DNA from: Mucilaginibacter sp. JRF
GTDB taxonomy: Bacteria; Bacteroidota; Bacteroidia; Sphingobacteriales; Sphingobacteriaceae
Assembly: GCF_015223065.1 (NCBI RefSeq)
Contig: NZ_JADFBY010000001.1
Span: 1-64,000 of the forward strand
Reading direction: 5' to 3'
Length of the DNA: 64,000 nt
Made by a program: the position numbers and the translations under genes
Notes under the pieces: generated by a model
Database searches by the model: none
Told to the model about the DNA's origin: nothing
Seen by the model: only the letters and a program-made list of their open reading frames with translations
Shown here: one piece after another, positions 60,775 to 64,000 of the stretch
Layout: every line of letters begins with the position of its first letter
Numbering within the stretch: position 1 is the first letter of the stretch

Positions 60775-62028
60775 ATGAAAAACCTATACACAATCTTATT
60801 GGCATCGCTGTGCTCGTTTGGCGCGGCGGCTCAAACCTCATCAACCTATCAGGCCGACCTCGACGGGGTTTATTCAACACTTAAAAGCACTCCATCCTAC
60901 AAGGATCAAATAAAGGGCGACGCTAAAACACGATATGAGGCTCTGTATCAAAATTTGCGCACTCAGCAGCCCACAACACAGTTGCAGGAGTTTTACTTGC
61001 TTACGCGGCTTGTACAAACGTTAAGGGATAATCATTTGGGTTTTTATGAGTGGGGTGATACAAAACTGGATCATACAAAATTATCCGATAGCACTTACGT
61101 AAGTACTTACGTAAATTCCGACGCATTTAAAAACTTCCCCAAAAGCAATGTAAATGTTGACTCATTGGAGCAAGCCCTGACCGGCAAGCCACGAAACGGG
61201 GTAGAAGGTATATATTACCTCACCAATGTTTTAAAGGCTGGTGTTTATAGAACAAGCAAACCTGATAGCCTGGTGGCTGTGGTGCTATCATCCAAACAAC
61301 GTATATGGCAGCGGGGGCAGTTGCTGGCTGTTTTTAACGAGGTATCTCCCAATAACTTTGAGGGTGTGTGCGTTGAGCCGTCTTACAAGATATTTCAATA
61401 CAATCATCGCATAAAATTTGCCGCCAATAAGCTTAACCTGTATTATCTGTGGGACAAGTATCCCGCCGAAGCCGACCATATCAGCATACCTGCCGGTACA
61501 CCTAAGTTTCAGTTTAAAACCATTGACGAAAAAACACAATACCTGCGCTTAGGCAGCTTTGGAACCAGCAATATAGATTTGGCCGAAACGCAACGTTTTT
61601 ATGATAGCGTTAAAACCCTGGTAAATGCCGGTAGCAGCCTCATTGTCGATCTGCGCAATAATGGCGGCGGTGGATGGAAGGCATCTAAAAAGTACCTCGA
61701 TCTGGCAATGAAACACAGCAAAAAGGCACAGGTATATGTACTCATCAATCACTCAACGGTAAGCAATGCCGAGCAGTTCACCTTAAAGTTGAAGGGGCAA
61801 AAAAACGTAACGGTTTTAGGTACCGATACCAAGGGCATGTTAACCTATGGCAGCAACTACGGCAAAACAGCCACCATGCCCAGCGGCAAATACCGCCTCT
61901 ACCTTACCGATATGCGCGATGATGGCAACTATCTGCAATATGAGGATATCGGCATAAAACCCGACCAATACCTCAACCCGGATAGTGACTGGATAGGGCA
62001 GGTACAGACGGTTATCAAAAGCAAATAA
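60775..62028 (+). CDS. S41-family (tail-specific) peptidase
   Basis: 417 residues with signal ending GAAAQ. S41 core: SSLIVDLRNNGGGGWKASKKY, VYVLINHSTVSNAEQFTLKLKGQ with the catalytic Ser and the Lys nearby, GTDTKGMLTYGSNYG. No PDZ domain is obvious. Periplasmic peptidase. The coding repeat STYVSTYVN (61093-61116) contains a DNA palindrome also found at 57775. Confidence 0.82.
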   Translation: MKNLYTILLASLCSFGAAAQTSSTYQADLDGVYSTLKSTPSYKDQIKGDAKTRYEALYQNLRTQQPTTQLQEFYLLTRLVQTLRDNHLGFYEWGDTKLDHTKLSDSTYVSTYVNSDAFKNFPKSNVNVDSLEQALTGKPRNGVEGIYYLTNVLKAGVYRTSKPDSLVAVVLSSKQRIWQRGQLLAVFNEVSPNNFEGVCVEPSYKIFQYNHRIKFAANKLNLYYLWDKYPAEADHISIPAGTPKFQFKTIDEKTQYLRLGSFGTSNIDLAETQRFYDSVKTLVNAGSSLIVDLRNNGGGGWKASKKYLDLAMKHSKKAQVYVLINHSTVSNAEQFTLKLKGQKNVTVLGTDTKGMLTYGSNYGKTATMPSGKYRLYLTDMRDDGNYLQYEDIGIKPDQYLNPDSDWIGQVQTVIKSK

Positions 62029-62034
62029 AATAAA

Positions 62035-62070
62035 GAAAGCTCCCGCTTATGTGCAGGAGCTTTCTCGTTT
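62035..62070 (+). terminator. Terminator of the S41 gene
   Basis: Stem GAAAGCTCC (62035-62043) with GGAGCTTTC (62056-62064) followed by TCGTTTT. Confidence 0.8.
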
Positions 62071-62089
62071 TAGCTATATCAGTAAAATA

Positions 62090-63403
62090 TTATTGATCGG
62101 CTTTGGTAACGGCATTAAGCTGCGCGTCCGATTTTTCTTTGATGAATTTACGGATGATCAGCCTGTTACCGCCGTTGTAGCTTACGTAGCTGGCAACCCA
62201 GTTAATAAACACAACCCAACGGTTACGGCCACCCATCAGCGATATTAAGTGGATGAACATCCAGGTCATCCAGGCAAAAAAGCCGCTCATTTTTATCTTA
62301 CCAATATCGGCAACGGCTTTGTTACGGCCAATTGTCGCCATCGAGCCTTTATCAAAATAGCTGAACTGCTCGGTTGGCTTATTTTCAATAATATTCAGTA
62401 TGTTTTCGGCAACCTTAACACCTTGCTGCATGGCCACTTGCGCAACGCCCGGGTGCCCGTTAGGTGTAGCCTCGGTAATGCTGGCCGCAACGTCGCCAAT
62501 GGCGAATATGTTGGTGCTACCTTCAATTTGGCTAATGCCGTTTGTTTTGATGCGGTTACCGCGTACAATGTTATCTTTATCAATACCTGCCGGTACCTGG
62601 CCCATTACACCGGCCGACCATATAACGCTCTTGGTTTTGATGCTTTTGCCACCCTCAAAGTTGATCACCTCGCCATCGTAGCTTTCAACCTTAGTGCCTA
62701 ATAACAGTTCAACACCCATACCGCGTAATGATTTTTCGGCCGCTTTTGATGACTCTGCTGACATTGGGCCTAATACCCTCGGCAAAAAGTCGACCAGGTA
62801 AACCTTCATTTCCTCTTTGCGCAGCTCAGGGTAATCCTTGGTCAGTATGTGGTTACGTATCTCGGCTAATGATCCGGCAAGCTCCACACCGGTTGGGCCC
62901 GCGCCTACCAGTACAAAGTTCAGATATGGCTCACGCGCCTCTTTTGATGGCTGCAATACAGCGGCCTCCAAATTTTGTAATATCAGGTAACGAATGTTAA
63001 GCGCCTCGGGGATGGTTTTCATTGGCATGGCAAAACGCTCGATATCCTTATTACCAAAGAAGTTGGTGGTTGAGCCTGTAGCAATTACCAGGTAATCGTA
63101 GTTGATATCGCCAATGCTGGTTTCAACGTAATTAGCCTCTTTGTTTATTGATTTTACTTCGGCTATACGGAAGCGGAAGTTTTTTTGATCGTCAAATTTT
63201 TTACGGATAGAGAAGGCTATGGATTCACACTCCAAACTGCCCATAGCAACCTGATATAACAGGGGCCAAAAGCCATGGTAGTTGTTTTTATCGAGCATTA
63301 ATACATTAACCGGCTTGTTCTTTAGCTTTTTGGCTACCTCAATGCCGCCAAAGCCTCCGCCTACAATTACTACTAATGGAAATTTTGAATTTTCGAAATC
63401 CAT
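62090..63403 (-). CDS. ndh: Type II NADH dehydrogenase (NDH-2)
   Basis: 437 residues. FAD motif VVIVGGGFGGIEVAKKL, second Rossmann site FVLVGAGPTGVELAGSLAE, NDH-2 quinone-side ATPNGHPGVAQVAMQQG and a C-terminal membrane-anchoring helix FFAWMTWMFIHLISLMGG. Passes electrons from NADH to menaquinone at the inner membrane without pumping protons. Single-gene unit. Confidence 0.93.
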   Translation of the reverse strand: MDFENSKFPLVVIVGGGFGGIEVAKKLKNKPVNVLMLDKNNYHGFWPLLYQVAMGSLECESIAFSIRKKFDDQKNFRFRIAEVKSINKEANYVETSIGDINYDYLVIATGSTTNFFGNKDIERFAMPMKTIPEALNIRYLILQNLEAAVLQPSKEAREPYLNFVLVGAGPTGVELAGSLAEIRNHILTKDYPELRKEEMKVYLVDFLPRVLGPMSAESSKAAEKSLRGMGVELLLGTKVESYDGEVINFEGGKSIKTKSVIWSAGVMGQVPAGIDKDNIVRGNRIKTNGISQIEGSTNIFAIGDVAASITEATPNGHPGVAQVAMQQGVKVAENILNIIENKPTEQFSYFDKGSMATIGRNKAVADIGKIKMSGFFAWMTWMFIHLISLMGGRNRWVVFINWVASYVSYNGGNRLIIRKFIKEKSDAQLNAVTKADQ

Positions 63404-63453
63404 GTGTTATGGTATATATTTATGTTAAAAGTTTGATGTATGTATAAAGCAAA

Positions 63454-63480
63454 AAAGCCCCAAATGTTCTTTGGGGCTTT
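63454..63480 (-). terminator. Terminator of secDF
   Basis: 11-bp stem (63454-63464 with 63470-63480) flanked by A and T runs; on the minus strand it follows the secDF stop codon. Confidence 0.82.
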
Positions 63481-63499
63481 CTTAAATTTTTGTCAAATT

Positions 63500-64000
63500 T
63501 TATTTAAGACCTTTTTTCCCAAAGTCGATGATTACCGGTGTTGCCACACAGATGGACGAGTATGTACCAAATGTGATACCGATAAGCAGGGCGAAAGAGA
63601 ACCCTCTGATCACGTCGCCGCCAAAGATAAACAATACGATCAAAACAAACAGTACCGTAAGTGAAGTAATTATTGTACGGCTTAAAGTGCTGTTGATTGC
63701 GTTATTGATAACTACCTCGGTAGTTTCACCTTTATTGTTATGGAATTTCAGGTACTCACGTATACGGTCAAACACAACCACGGTATCGTTAATTGAGTAA
63801 CCAATAACGGTAAGGATAGCCGCGATAAACGCCTGGTCAATATCAAGCGAGAATGGCAGGGCATCCTTAAACAGTGAGAAGAATGACATTACCAGCAAGG
63901 CATCGTGCACGGTAGCAACCAATGCACCAAGGCTGTACTGCCACTTACGGAACCTAATCAGGATGTATGCCGCGATAACCAATATAGCGAATACTACGGT
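63500..64000 (-). CDS. secDF: Protein translocase subunit SecDF, C-terminal part
   Basis: The open frame continues past base 64000; the first visible codons read TVVFAILVIAAYIL, so an apparent start at 63982 is internal. The SecF domain shows FDRIREYLKFHN, TLSRTIITSLTVLFVLIVLFIFGGD and GTYSSICVATPVII. Bacteroidota usually have a fused SecDF driven by the proton gradient. Upstream part lies outside the window. Confidence 0.93.
   Translation of the reverse strand, partial: TVVFAILVIAAYILIRFRKWQYSLGALVATVHDALLVMSFFSLFKDALPFSLDIDQAFIAAILTVIGYSINDTVVVFDRIREYLKFHNNKGETTEVVINNAINSTLSRTIITSLTVLFVLIVLFIFGGDVIRGFSFALLIGITFGTYSSICVATPVIIDFGKKGLK

Noticed and set aside
61093..61116. Regulatory palindrome inside the S41 gene
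   Set aside because: It encodes a short amino-acid repeat, which alone can explain the DNA symmetry; reported only as a coincidence to check.

Overview
The window is chromosomal DNA of a Bacteroidota member, most likely Sphingobacteriaceae and Mucilaginibacter-like. Reasons: a SusC/SusD pair, other TonB-dependent outer-membrane proteins, many lipoproteins, polysaccharide-active enzymes (GH13, GH31, GH92, GH29, GHL6), a SecF-like sequence of the fused SecDF type, promoters of the TAnnTTTG type without Shine-Dalgarno sites, and a BLUF light sensor. Genus is inference. There are no rRNA genes, CRISPR arrays, transposases or phage genes.

Layout. 1-1054: AT-rich tail of a foreign-looking membrane gene, tRNA-Arg(TCT) and a candidate small RNA. 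1.2-7.4 kb: DoxX and phosphodiesterase, a lipoprotein, BLUF protein, glycogen branching enzyme, OmpA-like lipoprotein. 7.5-18.3 kb: two cytoplasmic alpha-glucan enzymes, an MG2-domain envelope protein, nuclease and penicillin-acylase pair, LolA. 18.3-22.7 kb: a probable metal-handling locus (two DUF4625 lipoproteins, a TonB receptor, a His/Cys-rich small protein). 22.9-28.4 kb: the most unusual part. 28.5-41.8 kb: GH92 and GH29 enzymes, ClpP, ECF sigma factor with a small overlapping partner, GT39-type glycosyltransferase, LytS/LytR-type two-component pair, GDPD, small exported proteins. 42-57.7 kb: SusC/SusD with an exported RraA-like protein, a Tat-exported enolase-superfamily enzyme and a BASS transporter, then an AraC regulator with a GHL6 hydrolase, and a GntP permease, 6-phosphogluconate dehydrogenase and carboxylesterase. 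57.8-64 kb: DUF4268, PPK2, oxidoreductase, GNAT, S41 peptidase, NDH-2 and the end of secDF.

The outstanding region is 22.9-28.4 kb. Two convergent transcription units each end in a tRNA-Cys(GCA) gene only 9-19 bases after a stop codon. One runs from a promoter through a 24-residue reading frame ending in Cys-Cys-Cys-stop, then a TlpA-type thiol-disulfide protein, then tRNA-Cys and a degenerate tRNA-like element. The other runs from an S10 carboxypeptidase through carbonic anhydrase to a second tRNA-Cys. A YeiH-type 'sulfate exporter' family gene lies between them. Both tRNAs and the tRNA-like copy have a mismatch or bulge near the middle of the acceptor stem. Both promoter regions carry the same CTATA-N5-TATAG palindrome. 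I propose a cysteine- or sulfur-responsive regulon with non-standard tRNA-Cys genes; this is inference from sequence alone.

A second coherent idea is the 42-50 kb locus: uptake by SusC/SusD, dehydration and aldol-type cleavage outside the cytoplasm by two exported enzymes, and import of an organic acid by the BASS carrier.
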